DNA of 64,000 nt. Source: Candidatus Freyarchaeota archaeon (GTDB lineage: Archaea; Asgardarchaeota; Jordiarchaeia; Jordiarchaeales; Jordiarchaeaceae). Numbering within the stretch: position 1 is the stretch's first letter; each line of letters begins with the position of its first letter. The stretch is taken from NCBI GenBank assembly GCA_030587365.1, contig JAUQZE010000027.1, positions 310,001-374,000 on the forward strand, given 5' to 3'. Below the pieces are notes generated by a model that saw nothing but the letters and a program-made list of their open reading frames with translations, was not told the origin of the DNA and ran no database searches. Below, piece after piece: positions 24,747 to 34,120 of the stretch. A program made the position numbers and the translations under genes.

Positions 24747-25433
24747 TTATTCTAATAAAGTCTTTGCCGCTTTCACTCTAATTTCTTTAATGTTCCTCTC
24801 TAGTATTGCTTGGAAGGTGTTGTCAACAGATATGCTACCATCCTTTTTTCTGACCAAACATCCACCGGTTGCGTCTAATGTTTCCTTTGAAACGGTTATG
24901 TTTGTTGTATTTTTAGTTTCCGCTTCCACATTTTTTGCGATCGAAGAAGTGTTTGACAGGTATTTGCTATGTCCCGCGGGTAGGAGAACCTCTAACTCTC
25001 CGCCGCCAATACTTATTGCGGCGCTTTGAACCAACCTTTCCAATATTTTGGGATACTCTTTCGAGGAAGTTAGTTCACTTAGTTTTTCGTTGGCCTTCTC
25101 GTACGCCATTTCAATTAGTTGTTCTTGTGCTTTTGTTTTCCTCTGTTTTGCCTTGAGTTTTGCTTCTGCTAGCCTTCTTCGCTTGTATCTCTCTGCCTCT
25201 TCTTTGCCTCTTTTGATTATTTCCTCAGCCTTTTTTTCCGCTCTGCCTGTTGCTTCTTCCTCTATTTCCTTCGCCTTTACGTTTGCTTCCTCAATTATTG
25301 AACTTGCTCTTTCTTCTGCCTCTTCTTCGATTCTGCTTTTGATCTTTTTTAATCTCTCCATTTCCGGCTCTTCCACGCCTTCTACTATTACTTCTTCTTC
25401 TCCTTCGACTGCTTCTTTGTCTGCCGCCTTCAT
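24747..25433 (-). CDS. atpE: A-type ATP synthase subunit E
   Basis: A 228-residue peripheral-stalk subunit. Residues 25-125 are a long, strongly charged coiled coil (repeated EEA/KAK heptads, RIEEEAEERASSIIEEANVK). The C-terminal half is a globular head with SAAISIGGGELEVLLPAG and LDATGGCLVRKKDGSISVDN, typical of subunit E. An acidic extension of about 25 residues precedes the coil. It pairs with subunit H, whose gene ends 5 bases upstream on the same strand. Confidence 0.9.
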   Translation of the reverse strand: MKAADKEAVEGEEEVIVEGVEEPEMERLKKIKSRIEEEAEERASSIIEEANVKAKEIEEEATGRAEKKAEEIIKRGKEEAERYKRRRLAEAKLKAKQRKTKAQEQLIEMAYEKANEKLSELTSSKEYPKILERLVQSAAISIGGGELEVLLPAGHSKYLSNTSSIAKNVEAETKNTTNITVSKETLDATGGCLVRKKDGSISVDNTFQAILERNIKEIRVKAAKTLLE

Positions 25434-25438
25434 TTTAT

Positions 25439-25762
25439 CTATCCCCCGATTACTGTTTCCACAATTACCTTAACTGCTGCATCCATTCTTTTTGAGCCTT
25501 CCGATATGATGTTCTCTGCTTCCTTCTCAGATTCGTTCTCAATGGTTTTAATTTCTTCATTCACAGTTTTTTCTGCTTTTTTCATTATTTTTTCGACTTC
25601 TTTTTCAGCCAAACTGACCTTTTCTTTAAATAAATCGTCCCTTTTTTTAGTTGCATTATTTTCTATTGCTCGAGCTTCACTCTCCGCTAAAGAGATTTTT
25701 TTCTCGGCAGCCTCTTCAGCACTTCTGATAACTTTAAGAACATCCGAAGCCATTGCACTCAC
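25439..25762 (-). CDS. ahaH: A-type ATP synthase subunit H (peripheral stalk)
   Basis: A 107-residue, almost entirely coiled-coil protein (SAEEAAEKKISLAESEAR and onward). It ends in a small apolar patch (AVKVIVETVIGG) like archaeal AhaH, which forms the right-handed coiled coil with subunit E. The two genes form a minus-strand pair. In many archaea H opens the ATP synthase operon before I; here H-E is separated and points the other way. Confidence 0.83.
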   Translation of the reverse strand: MSAMASDVLKVIRSAEEAAEKKISLAESEARAIENNATKKRDDLFKEKVSLAEKEVEKIMKKAEKTVNEEIKTIENESEKEAENIISEGSKRMDAAVKVIVETVIGG

Positions 25763-26173
25763 CTCAAAAGCTCACTGTATTTTCAGGTTTGAAGTATTAC
25801 CTTTTAATATTTAACAATAACGCTATGTCTTACGCCCAAAAATAAGTATAGTTACAAATTATGGTACTGCCCGCCTCAAATGATGAAATACACTAACAAT
25901 AATTGAAAACGGGTACGGGACCCATTTTTACTCACGTTCAATGTCGGTAAGTTTTCAAAATATTATCTCCTAAGGGATGAATTGAGAACTTTTCACACGT
26001 TGAGGATAGAATTTACTCTCCCGCAGAGAGAATAATCTTCAGTATTTAACTCCAAATAAATTGTACTATAATATACCTGTAAATGTCTGCAAAAATTATA
26101 TATATTCGAAACTTTAACCGTAAAATACTTCTCTAGTCACATTATCTGGTACAAATTTTCAAAGGGACTTGCA
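25763..26173. promoter_or_regulatory. Divergent promoter region between atpH-E and atpI
   Basis: A 411-base AT-rich spacer. TATA-like AATTATATATATTCG at about 26,093 fits the atpI promoter, and ACCTTTTAATATTTAAC at about 25,800 (reverse direction) fits that of atpH. The spacer has no open frame with support. Confidence 0.45.
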
Positions 26174-28675
26174 ATGAAATTCACTGTAGCTGAAATGGGC
26201 ATTATAAAGGTTATCAGTCATAAAGATTATGAACGTGACTTATTACGTTGCTTACACGAGATAGGAGAAGTAGAACTCATAGACATATTGGAACAGCGTA
26301 CTTCAGCGGCTACCGAGCTTTCTGAAAAGGAACAGTCCGTTTACAAGGTTTTAAACGACATACAAAGACATGTTGATTACCTCGAATTAGCCCAGTATGT
26401 TCCTGGTATAGCGGCTAAAATACGTGGAAAAAAGCGTTATTTGGTTGACGATAAAAAATTAGATAAAATACTTGACATGTCTGAAAAGACCCTGGGTAAG
26501 GTTGAGCCGAAAATACAGTCTCTAAGCCAGGAATTCTTACAAGCGCGGCAGAGCTTAGACCAGCAAAATACAATATTTAAGGTAGCAGAGACCCTTGAAC
26601 CCCTAGATATTACCATAGCTCAACTAGGCCCAGGAAGATACGTTTACGCAGTAGCGGGAACGGTGCCAACCATAAGATCTGGAACACTAAAATGGCGTAT
26701 CAAAGAGGTAACTGAGGGCAACTATGTTTTCCGCTCCGCCAGCATAGCTGGAGGGCGGGACGTAGTTTTCATAGCGATACTAAACCAGTACCGTGGAGTG
26801 GTCGAAAGAATTCTCACTGCTTTCGGTTTCGAAGAGTTCAAGGTACCTCCGGATGTCAAAGGCACTTTGAAAGATGTAATGACAAAAACTCAAGCAAAGA
26901 TAAAAAAATTAGAAGAAGACCTCCAAAACCTAGAAGAAAAACGCATGGGTATAATCAAAGAGTGGGGATACCAGTTACTCATTTGCAGAGAACTGCTCGA
27001 AATTGAAAGAGACCGTATAGATGCTAAAAAGTACCTCCGGATAACAAAATCAACTATAGAAGTTTGGGGCTGGGTTCCCCTCAGTGAGGTTAAAAAACTA
27101 AGGAACGCCATTGATAATGTTACAGAAAAGACCGCTATAATCGAGGTCACAAAAAATCCTCCCACCGAAGAAACGCCTCCAACAAAAATGGTAAATAGCA
27201 GAATTTTTAGCCCGTACCAAAAACTAGTAAAGGGTTTTGGTATACCAAACTATCGAGAAACAGACCCAACAAAACTTATGACTCTAACCCTTCCATTTTT
27301 CTTCGGACTAATGTTTCCCGACGTAGCTCACGGAGTTATACTAACCCTGTTTGCACTCGCCATTCTCGCCTGGAGACTAAAAAGACCAGCAATCACTGGA
27401 ATTATGGCATATATATACGAAGGAGCAGGCTTGCTGGTTCTCTGTGGACTTTCTGCAATAATTTTCGGGTTCCTTTTCGGCGAAGTGTTTGGGTCAACCG
27501 CCATTATTAATCCTCTATGGTACTATCCGTTCGGAACAACGGATGGAAACTTTAGACTCCTGAGACTAGCAATAGTCATCGGAGTAATCGAAATCACCTT
27601 CGGATTTTCCGTAAGATTTGCTAACCTAGTAAGGAAGGGTCAGAAAAAACTGGCGGTCTTCCAGCCACTTTTTCTTATATTGTTCTACCTAGGCGCATTC
27701 CTAATAATATACAGTGATGAATATAGTGTTAACTTTATGAACTGGGGCTCCCCATGGGGGGCTTCAACAAGTAAGTTGAGCCAACTAGTAACCAACTATT
27801 TCACCCCTTCAGTAGGCCTCTCTGTAAGCAACTTGCCAACGATGTGGCAGGCAATGACACCCTTCTGGTACACAACTATAAGACCCCTAAAAGTCCTAGA
27901 ACCCCTAGGTATTGGAACCTATCTAATGGATACACACTTATGGCATAGCTTGGAACTGATAGCTCAGATTCAGTATTTCCTTGGAGACCATCTATTGCAC
28001 GAAACCCTATCATACGTACAGCTAATAGTTAACATTACTACAACCTCTTGGTCACCTGTCATTCTCTTACCACCTGTTCAATTTCTCACGTACGGATTTG
28101 TCTTAATTCCTCTGTTTGTTTCGTTATTTGGCAGCATATACTTTTCTCACGACCGAGCAGAAGGATTCTCAGAGCAGCTAGACTACTTAATCTCCTGTCT
28201 GTCTCACTCAATATCCTTCGCACGAATTTTCGCCCTAGCAGCAGTACACGCCATACTGTCCGAAATATTCCTAGGGCTACCCGGCCCACCCAAATTAGCA
28301 ACTTTATACGAACCAACATACCTACCTGAGCTAATCGGAATCTCCCAGGGGATATTCAGAGCAATCCTACCTGAGCTAATCGAAGCTCCCGTGGTACAAG
28401 TGGTTTCCGAGTCGCTTCTTTGGGCAGCCGTAGGCGGTATTCTTGTAATTGGGTTAGAAGGCTTATTAAGCTTCATGAATAGTCTGCGACTTCATTGGGT
28501 GGAGTTCTTCTCCAAGTTTTATGCCGGTGATGGACGGGAATTTGCTCCCTTCACTTCGGCTCGTCAACTCACCCGAGTGGAGAAAATCTTCGAAGCACCA
28601 GTTCTTGAAAAAGAGATTGTAGTAAAGGCTAGTGGCTCTAAAAGAAGCAGATTTAGACGCAAAGCTCACGGTTGA
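26174..28675 (+). CDS. atpI: A-type ATP synthase subunit I (a subunit, membrane stator)
   Basis: An 833-residue protein, somewhat longer than the 650-700 of many relatives. The N-terminal 350 residues are the cytoplasmic domain with coiled-coil hairpin (EKRMGIIKEWGYQLLICREL). The C-terminal half has about eight membrane segments, beginning after YRETDPTKLMTLTLPFFFGLM. The proton-path helix carries the essential arginine in SHSISFARIFALAAVHA. A long inserted loop (about residues 520-640, aromatic-rich) explains the extra length. It stands alone with its own promoter; subunits A, B, D and F are not in the window. Confidence 0.94.
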   Translation: MKFTVAEMGIIKVISHKDYERDLLRCLHEIGEVELIDILEQRTSAATELSEKEQSVYKVLNDIQRHVDYLELAQYVPGIAAKIRGKKRYLVDDKKLDKILDMSEKTLGKVEPKIQSLSQEFLQARQSLDQQNTIFKVAETLEPLDITIAQLGPGRYVYAVAGTVPTIRSGTLKWRIKEVTEGNYVFRSASIAGGRDVVFIAILNQYRGVVERILTAFGFEEFKVPPDVKGTLKDVMTKTQAKIKKLEEDLQNLEEKRMGIIKEWGYQLLICRELLEIERDRIDAKKYLRITKSTIEVWGWVPLSEVKKLRNAIDNVTEKTAIIEVTKNPPTEETPPTKMVNSRIFSPYQKLVKGFGIPNYRETDPTKLMTLTLPFFFGLMFPDVAHGVILTLFALAILAWRLKRPAITGIMAYIYEGAGLLVLCGLSAIIFGFLFGEVFGSTAIINPLWYYPFGTTDGNFRLLRLAIVIGVIEITFGFSVRFANLVRKGQKKLAVFQPLFLILFYLGAFLIIYSDEYSVNFMNWGSPWGASTSKLSQLVTNYFTPSVGLSVSNLPTMWQAMTPFWYTTIRPLKVLEPLGIGTYLMDTHLWHSLELIAQIQYFLGDHLLHETLSYVQLIVNITTTSWSPVILLPPVQFLTYGFVLIPLFVSLFGSIYFSHDRAEGFSEQLDYLISCLSHSISFARIFALAAVHAILSEIFLGLPGPPKLATLYEPTYLPELIGISQGIFRAILPELIEAPVVQVVSESLLWAAVGGILVIGLEGLLSFMNSLRLHWVEFFSKFYAGDGREFAPFTSARQLTRVEKIFEAPVLEKEIVVKASGSKRSRFRRKAHG

Positions 28676-28777
28676 TTAGATATCCTCTCTACTCTCCTTT
28701 TTTATATATAAGTTAGTTAATCCCAATTTCTTCTCTATTTCTATTCTTTTTTCAAGTCTTTAAAGCGTTTTCACGTA

Positions 28778-29104
28778 TCACATTGACTTTTTTGGTTTTC
28801 GGTTTTGGTTTTTATCCTTTAAAGCCTCTTTTTTAAGTTTATAAAGTTGGTACACGAGTACGGTTTGGAGAATAATTATAGAAAAAAGGAGTGCTAAGCC
28901 GAGTATAACGAGTGTGTGAGAAGGGACCGGTGTAGGCAAAATGTTAAAACGCACCCCCCAATTATTCAGTATGAAATACGTGTTTATAATGACCAGCCCC
29001 AAAATCAAAAAATAAGTAAGATAACCAACAGCCTTCTGAAGATTTGAGAGCCTCTTAGCCCTTCCTTTCTCCTTCTCAAGGCTGGACATCAAAACCACAC
29101 TCAT
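28778..29104 (-). CDS. Small two-helix membrane protein, unknown
   Basis: A 108-residue protein with two clear hydrophobic segments (about 25-48 and 63-87), a basic N-terminal part and a very basic tail (KKEALKDKNQNRKPKKSM). It could be a small regulator or a partner of a membrane complex. It is downstream of atpI on the opposite strand and shows no recognisable domain. Confidence 0.6.
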   Translation of the reverse strand: MSVVLMSSLEKEKGRAKRLSNLQKAVGYLTYFLILGLVIINTYFILNNWGVRFNILPTPVPSHTLVILGLALLFSIIILQTVLVYQLYKLKKEALKDKNQNRKPKKSM

Positions 29105-29195
29105 TCATTGAACCCATCTGACAATGAGCTAAAAAAACTTACCGCAGAACCTTCTCTGCTCAGAATGCGCAAATACCCAAAATGCGTCTCCCTTT

Positions 29196-29816
29196 TCACA
29201 CCATTTTCCTATACAACCATTCCCTGTTGCGACATTTGATGTATGGAAATAGTTCCTCTTTAACATGATCATAAAAATATATTGTAGCTTCCCCCCGCTT
29301 ACCGTATTTCATTAGCATCCTAAACCATGCATTCCTCAATTCCAAGTAGGCTGAATATTCCTCCTCTAAATCCAGAGAACGGAACATTTCCCAGTTCTTT
29401 TTTTCGTCTTCCTCCTTGACGCTGAGAACTTCAGCCCCTAACTCTTTCAACACTGAGGGGGCGGATGATGTGTTTTTGCAATCCAGATCTATTTCCATGT
29501 CGGTGTTTGGGAGCTTGCACTGAATAGGATAGCTTCGACACACTAAAGGTCTGCCATCGTAAATTATGCACCTGTTCGCCTTTCTATCCAAGAATTCGCA
29601 GTCCCTATTCACCATCTGGTGCGTGAGTATTTTCTGCTCACCCAAACTTGTTTCCAGATAATGTAATGGTCGAATATCAACCCCTAAGCCCTTTTTACTT
29701 GCCAGCTCCGCCAAACGCCTTTTTTCTTGAGACAAAAGGAATAAACCAACTTTTAGGTCACCCCTCGCCTTTACCAAGTTTTTACAGCAGGAGGCTTCAC
29801 AACCAGAACAGTCCAT
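29196..29816 (-). CDS. YkgJ-family cysteine-cluster protein
   Basis: A 206-residue protein with the CxxCxxxCC start (MDCSGCEASCCKNL) and a second cysteine set (RDCEFLDRKANRCIIYDGRPLVCRSYP). This is the zinc/iron-binding pattern of PF03692 (YkgJ), whose biochemical role is unknown in most members. The C-terminal 80 residues are helical and charged. It reads in the same direction as the vWA/MoxR genes upstream but with a gap of more than 100 bases. Confidence 0.85.
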   Translation of the reverse strand: MDCSGCEASCCKNLVKARGDLKVGLFLLSQEKRRLAELASKKGLGVDIRPLHYLETSLGEQKILTHQMVNRDCEFLDRKANRCIIYDGRPLVCRSYPIQCKLPNTDMEIDLDCKNTSSAPSVLKELGAEVLSVKEEDEKKNWEMFRSLDLEEEYSAYLELRNAWFRMLMKYGKRGEATIYFYDHVKEELFPYIKCRNREWLYRKMV

Positions 29817-29929
29817 CTTCGATTCTCCCAGAGTTTGAAAATAATTTTTGCAACCATATACAAGATTACTAAAAGCCTTCCTTCAGAGCACTTTTCCCCT
29901 TCGTTTGGAATAATCCTCTTTAGACTGCA

Positions 29930-31129
29930 TCATACCAAAGCTTTGACTGCTTCTTCTATACCGTTAATTGTTAACCGAAACATGGGAAAGATTCTGGAAA
30001 TCATGTTGATCGTCCAGCCAGAGTAACCCGACGGATTAATCCAGACCGATTTTCTGAAATGATTTCGTAAGCGGGTGAGCCACACAATGCCCGGCGTTCT
30101 ATCCGTCTCAACCGGATAATAATAAATTGCGCCGCCCGGTTCAACCAGCTCACCAGGATGCATGCTCGCATCTCCAACGATTATGAGCTTGTAATTCTTA
30201 TCGTATTTTTGCATTAAATCCGCCGTGGCAACCATCGTGGACTTCAATTTCACCATATCCCTATAAACAAACTGATAGATACAATTGTGGAAGAAAAAGT
30301 ACTGAAAATCCTTAAAAAATTTCAGGGAGTACGCTGCCGAAAAGAGCTGATTCACGAGGTCGGCGTAAGGATCCATGGAACCCCCAGTGTCCATTAGAAG
30401 AAGGACCTTCACACGGTTTTTCCGTTCCGGACGAAATATGAGTTCCAATTCCCCAGCATTCTTACACGTTTCATCAATCGTATTCTCAAGATCCAACTCA
30501 TCCGGCACACCAATACGCTTAAACAATCGCAGCTTTTTAAGAGCCATTTGAATCTGGCGGATGTCCAGAGTCAAATCGTGTCGATAGTTCTGATACCGTC
30601 GCTCAAGAGCGTATTTCATAGCCATGCCACTCCCCCTCCGGTCGCTCAAACTGATTCCCGTGGGATGAGCACCACGAACTCCAAAGGGAGACGTTCCACC
30701 AGTACCAATCCACTTATCGCCCCCATCATGCCGCTCCTTCTGCTCCCTAAGCCGCTCCTCAAAAAGCCTTCGAAGCTCGTCCACATTCAAGTGTTTCAGG
30801 AACTCCAGCTCTTCGGGCGTTAGATACCTCTGATTAAGCGGGTTCTCAAGCCACCTCAGAAACTCCTCATCAATTGTGAAAGACCCTTCCACACCCTCAA
30901 AATACTGAGCAAAACACTGATCAAAAGCATCAAAATAACACTCGTTCTTCACGAGCAGAGCACGCGTTAAGAAATAAAAATCATCAAAACTACAATTGTG
31001 AAGCCCCTTCGAAAGGGCTTCCATGTAAATAAGCCACTCGGTAATCGTAACGGGAATCTTATTCTGCTTCAAAAGGAAAAAGAAATCGGTGAGCATTTTA
31101 ATAGTAGCTCCTGCGGGGTGCTGTTTCAT
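29930..31129 (-). CDS. vWA-domain protein (CoxE/DUF58-like), partner of MoxR ATPase
   Basis: A 399-residue protein. The first 240 residues are helical and charged. A von Willebrand A domain follows, with the metal-site motif LLMDTGGSM (DxGxS form) near residue 248, then IIVGDASMHPGEL. MoxR-vWA pairs act as metal-insertion or protein-remodelling chaperones. Its start overlaps the end of moxR by 32 bases. The gene itself looks intact although moxR is interrupted, which suggests that the system may still be used. Confidence 0.85.
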   Translation of the reverse strand: MKQHPAGATIKMLTDFFFLLKQNKIPVTITEWLIYMEALSKGLHNCSFDDFYFLTRALLVKNECYFDAFDQCFAQYFEGVEGSFTIDEEFLRWLENPLNQRYLTPEELEFLKHLNVDELRRLFEERLREQKERHDGGDKWIGTGGTSPFGVRGAHPTGISLSDRRGSGMAMKYALERRYQNYRHDLTLDIRQIQMALKKLRLFKRIGVPDELDLENTIDETCKNAGELELIFRPERKNRVKVLLLMDTGGSMDPYADLVNQLFSAAYSLKFFKDFQYFFFHNCIYQFVYRDMVKLKSTMVATADLMQKYDKNYKLIIVGDASMHPGELVEPGGAIYYYPVETDRTPGIVWLTRLRNHFRKSVWINPSGYSGWTINMISRIFPMFRLTINGIEEAVKALV

Positions 31130-31998
31130 ACGCTCCTTGCTGCGTCACGCGGTCAAGTTCCACGAGATCCTGCTCCTTCTTAATGAGAGAACCAAGAAAA
31201 GGAATCTCCTCCGCCAATCTTTTTTCAGTAATCCCAAAACGAAGGAGCACAGCTATCCAATCAATAAGCTCACTCGTCGAGGGCTTCTTCTTCAAAGTAT
31301 TAATAGAACGCAACTCGTAAAACTTTTTCAAAACCTGATTAAGAAGATTCTCCTCAATGTTTGGATGATGAACATTCACAATCCTACGCATCAGCTCCTC
31401 ATCTGGAAATTCGATGTAGTGAAACACGCACCGACGTAAAAACGCATCTGGCAGCTCTTTTTCATTATTGCTCGTGATGATAACGATGGGCCGGGTTTTT
31501 GCCTTGATTACCCTACCCGTTTCTATAATCCTGAACGACATCTCATCGAGTTCGTTTAAAAGATCGTTTGGAAATTCTAGCCATATGCTAATCAAAACAT
31601 ATGGATTCTATATCCGCTTTATCGATCTCGTCAATTAGGAGAACCACTTGCTCTTCGGATTCAAACGCCTGCCCTAATTCTCCCAATTTGATGTAGCTTT
31701 CGATGTTTGAGATGTCCTTATCTCCAAAGCGACTGTCGTTCAGTCGTTGAACAGTGTCGTATACATAAAGACCGTCCTTAGCCTTGCTTGTAGACTTTAT
31801 GTTCCAAACAATCAGCTTTTTGTTTAAAGCTTTTGCAATGCTCATTGCCAGAAGCGTTTTTCCCGTTCCTGGTTCACCTCGAACCAGCAAAGGGCGTCCA
31901 AGCGCAATGGATGCATTAACAATATTTGCAAGCTCATCCGATGCGATGTAATCGTCGGAACCTTCATAAATTTTAACAGACTCGGTCAACTTTCTCAA
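31098..31998 (-). CDS. MoxR-family AAA+ ATPase interrupted by a 31-nt hairpin insert
   Basis: The reading frame from ATG 31998 contains Walker A (GEPGTGKT) and Walker B (VVLLIDEIDKADIE), then meets the insert and would stop soon after. From the other side of the insert a second frame continues with FPNDLLNELDEMSF, TSNNEKELPDAFLRRC and the lid domain to 31098. Without the insert the product is about 289 residues, normal for MoxR, and DKADIEFPNDLLNELD is the unbroken family motif. It is therefore a frameshifted pseudogene, or a gene restored by splicing or ribosome bypass. Its partner vWA gene follows directly. Confidence 0.85.
31575..31605 (-). other. 31-nt hairpin insert in the moxR Walker B region
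   Basis: On the coding strand it sits between GAA (E of DIE) and TTT (F). It holds a perfect 7-bp stem, CCATATG with CATATGG, around a ten-base loop that contains an in-frame TAG. The insert ends in CTAGAA and the sequence before it ends in ATAGAA, so TAGAA flanks both sides: either a target-site duplication or matched take-off and landing GAA codons. Removal restores the family sequence exactly. Confidence 0.8.
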
Positions 31999-32183
31999 CC
32001 AGCAATAATTATTACGAATAAGTAATAAGAAACTAATCTCTAAAATTCGATTTAAATTTTTTCTCTACCCAAAAGCGAATAAAAACAACAATAAATAAGA
32101 AAGGCATGCACGCGATACCACGTTTCTGCCCTCTTTTATATTTCGAAATATGGGAAACCCTAGAATTCATTGTTATTAATAGT
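31999..32183. other. Spacer upstream of moxR
   Basis: AT-rich, with AATTATTATTCG and AAATTTAAATCG elements (reading towards moxR) that could serve as promoter. No gene. Confidence 0.35.
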
Positions 32184-33080
32184 TTAATCCACTTCCGATC
32201 TCTGGAACAAATAAGTAGCTAGCAGAAGCGTGGCAGCAGTGAAGCCGATAAGAACCAGGAAGTTAGTTGTTAGGGGCATTGTTCCTCCAATTCCGACAAG
32301 CGTGGTTCTAAGCGCATCCACTCCGTAAGTTAAGGGGTCGAAATAGGCGACGGTCTGAACCCAGCTCGGAAACGAGCTCAGAGGAAACAGTGCTCCGGAG
32401 AGGAAGAACAGCGGAAATATTATGAAGTTCATAATCAGCATGAAGCCCTGAAAATCTGTCATCCTTGAAGCGAACGCCATACCCAAACAGACAAACGAAG
32501 TGGATATCAGTACCATGAAGACTGCAGAGAGGCTGAGCCCTGTGGGGACATTGACTTTCACTCCCATGAATAGTGAGATTCCTAGGATTAGGAGTCCCTG
32601 CATTATGGCGGTTGTTACCCCACCCATAGTTCTTCCCAGAGCAATTGAGAGCCTGCTTACGGGTGTAACCATAACCTCTTTGAGGAATCCGAATTCCCTA
32701 TCCCAAAGAATAGACAACCCCGCCACCATCGAGGCAAAGAGCAGAATCATTCCCACAATTCCGGGAGCTAAAAAATTCGTATAATTTAATCCAAGACTCT
32801 GTGCCACAACATCCGCGATTGAACCGGCGATTTTCGCTACCCAATATGATTCTACTGGTCCTAAATTAGGGGGCAAACCCCAAGAAGCTATTAAAATATT
32901 CGCTATTACTGCTGAATACGAAACACCTTGTATTTGAAAAGACTGAAATCCCATCCCCAAAAATGCCAGAAAGAAGGCTGGCATAGCAATCATTCCGATC
33001 ACTCTACTCCATGACCTGAAGAATTTCTTCATCTCACGTAACCACATTACGTAAACAGCTTGCAGTTCTAATACCTTCAT
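32184..33080 (-). CDS. ABC-2 type transporter permease
   Basis: A 298-residue membrane protein with six hydrophobic segments. It has the ABC-2 family middle motif (REFGFLKEVMVTPVSRLSIALGR near 130) and the late loop SGALFPLSSFPSWVQTVAYFDPLTYGVDALR. It forms the membrane part of a DrrB/NodJ-type exporter; the ATPase gene lies 44 bases upstream. The substrate cannot be read from sequence: lipid, drug or polysaccharide export is typical. Confidence 0.9.
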   Translation of the reverse strand: MKVLELQAVYVMWLREMKKFFRSWSRVIGMIAMPAFFLAFLGMGFQSFQIQGVSYSAVIANILIASWGLPPNLGPVESYWVAKIAGSIADVVAQSLGLNYTNFLAPGIVGMILLFASMVAGLSILWDREFGFLKEVMVTPVSRLSIALGRTMGGVTTAIMQGLLILGISLFMGVKVNVPTGLSLSAVFMVLISTSFVCLGMAFASRMTDFQGFMLIMNFIIFPLFFLSGALFPLSSFPSWVQTVAYFDPLTYGVDALRTTLVGIGGTMPLTTNFLVLIGFTAATLLLATYLFQRSEVD

Positions 33081-33124
33081 AACTCAATCATTCCTCCACT
33101 TGATTTTCGGACATTTTCCGCTTT

Positions 33125-34120
33125 CTACCTTCTCCTTTCAACTGATCTAACCCTTTCCTTCATCAGCGATTTGGCTCCCCCTTCCTCCTGCCTAATTGTT
33201 CTCCCAGTATACTTGAGGAAAACGTCTTCAAGCGTGGGCTCGCGTAGATTCACGGACTTGATTCTTATCCCCGCCTTCTGCGCCAGGCTTACTATTTCCG
33301 GTATTTTGGTTTCTCCCTGTTGCACGTTGAGGTCTATTAATCCGTCATGCTCGGTTATCTTTTGCACCCAGTCGACACCCTTTAACAATTCAAGAAATTT
33401 TTCTTCACCATCACCTATCTGCAGAGATATCACATCAGCCCCAACTGCTTGCTTAAGGTTTTTTGAGTTGTCTAAAGCAACAATCTTTCCGAAGTCTATA
33501 ATGGCGATTCTATCACAGAGGAAGTCCGCCTCATCCATATAATGAGTAGTGATAATAGCCGTGACTTCTTCTTCAGAGGTCATCTTTTTAATATAATCCC
33601 AAATTCTCCGCCTAGTCTGCGGGTCGAGCCCCAATGTTGGTTCGTCAAGGAATAGAACGTGGGGGAAGTGCATTAGCCCTCGGGCTATTTCGAGTCTTCT
33701 TTTCATTCCTCCGGAATATTTTATAACCAGTGTTTTGGCGTGTTCGGTTAGTTCCACTAGGTCTAGGACTTCCTTTATTCTTTTTTTTCTTTTTTCTTTG
33801 CTCAGTCCGTACATTCTTGCGTGGAAATCCAGGTTTTCTGCTCCGGTTAGCCTTATGTCTAGGCTGGGGTCTTGGAAGACTATTCCTATGTTGCTTCTTA
33901 CCTCATCCTTTTCAGTCAGGACGTTGTGTCCCCATACCACTGCTGTTCCTGAGGTGGGTTTGATTAGCGTGCCTAACATTTTTATTGTTGTTGTTTTGCC
34001 TGCGCCGTTTGGTCCGAGCATTCCGAATAATTCGCCTTTTTCGATTTCAATGTTTAGTCGGTCTACCGCGGTGAGGTTTTTGAATTTTTTAGTTAAGTCA
34101 TGTGTTTTTATTGCGGACAT
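33125..34120 (-). CDS. ABC-2 type transporter ATP-binding protein
   Basis: A 331-residue ATPase of the DrrA family. Walker A GPNGAGKTTT is near residue 37, the signature YSGGMKRRLEIARGL near 140, Walker B VLFLDEPTLGLDP near 160, and the switch histidine in ITTHYMDEAD. The C-terminal 80 residues are the extra DrrA-type domain ending in the REPTLEDVFLKYTG motif. It forms an operon with the permease downstream. It is the best-conserved unit of this block. Confidence 0.93.
   Translation of the reverse strand: MSAIKTHDLTKKFKNLTAVDRLNIEIEKGELFGMLGPNGAGKTTTIKMLGTLIKPTSGTAVVWGHNVLTEKDEVRSNIGIVFQDPSLDIRLTGAENLDFHARMYGLSKEKRKKRIKEVLDLVELTEHAKTLVIKYSGGMKRRLEIARGLMHFPHVLFLDEPTLGLDPQTRRRIWDYIKKMTSEEEVTAIITTHYMDEADFLCDRIAIIDFGKIVALDNSKNLKQAVGADVISLQIGDGEEKFLELLKGVDWVQKITEHDGLIDLNVQQGETKIPEIVSLAQKAGIRIKSVNLREPTLEDVFLKYTGRTIRQEEGGAKSLMKERVRSVERRR

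Noticed and set aside
31570..31610. Archaeal bulge-helix-bulge intron in moxR
   Set aside because: Same test, same result: the central 4-bp helix does not form in any of the registers tried.
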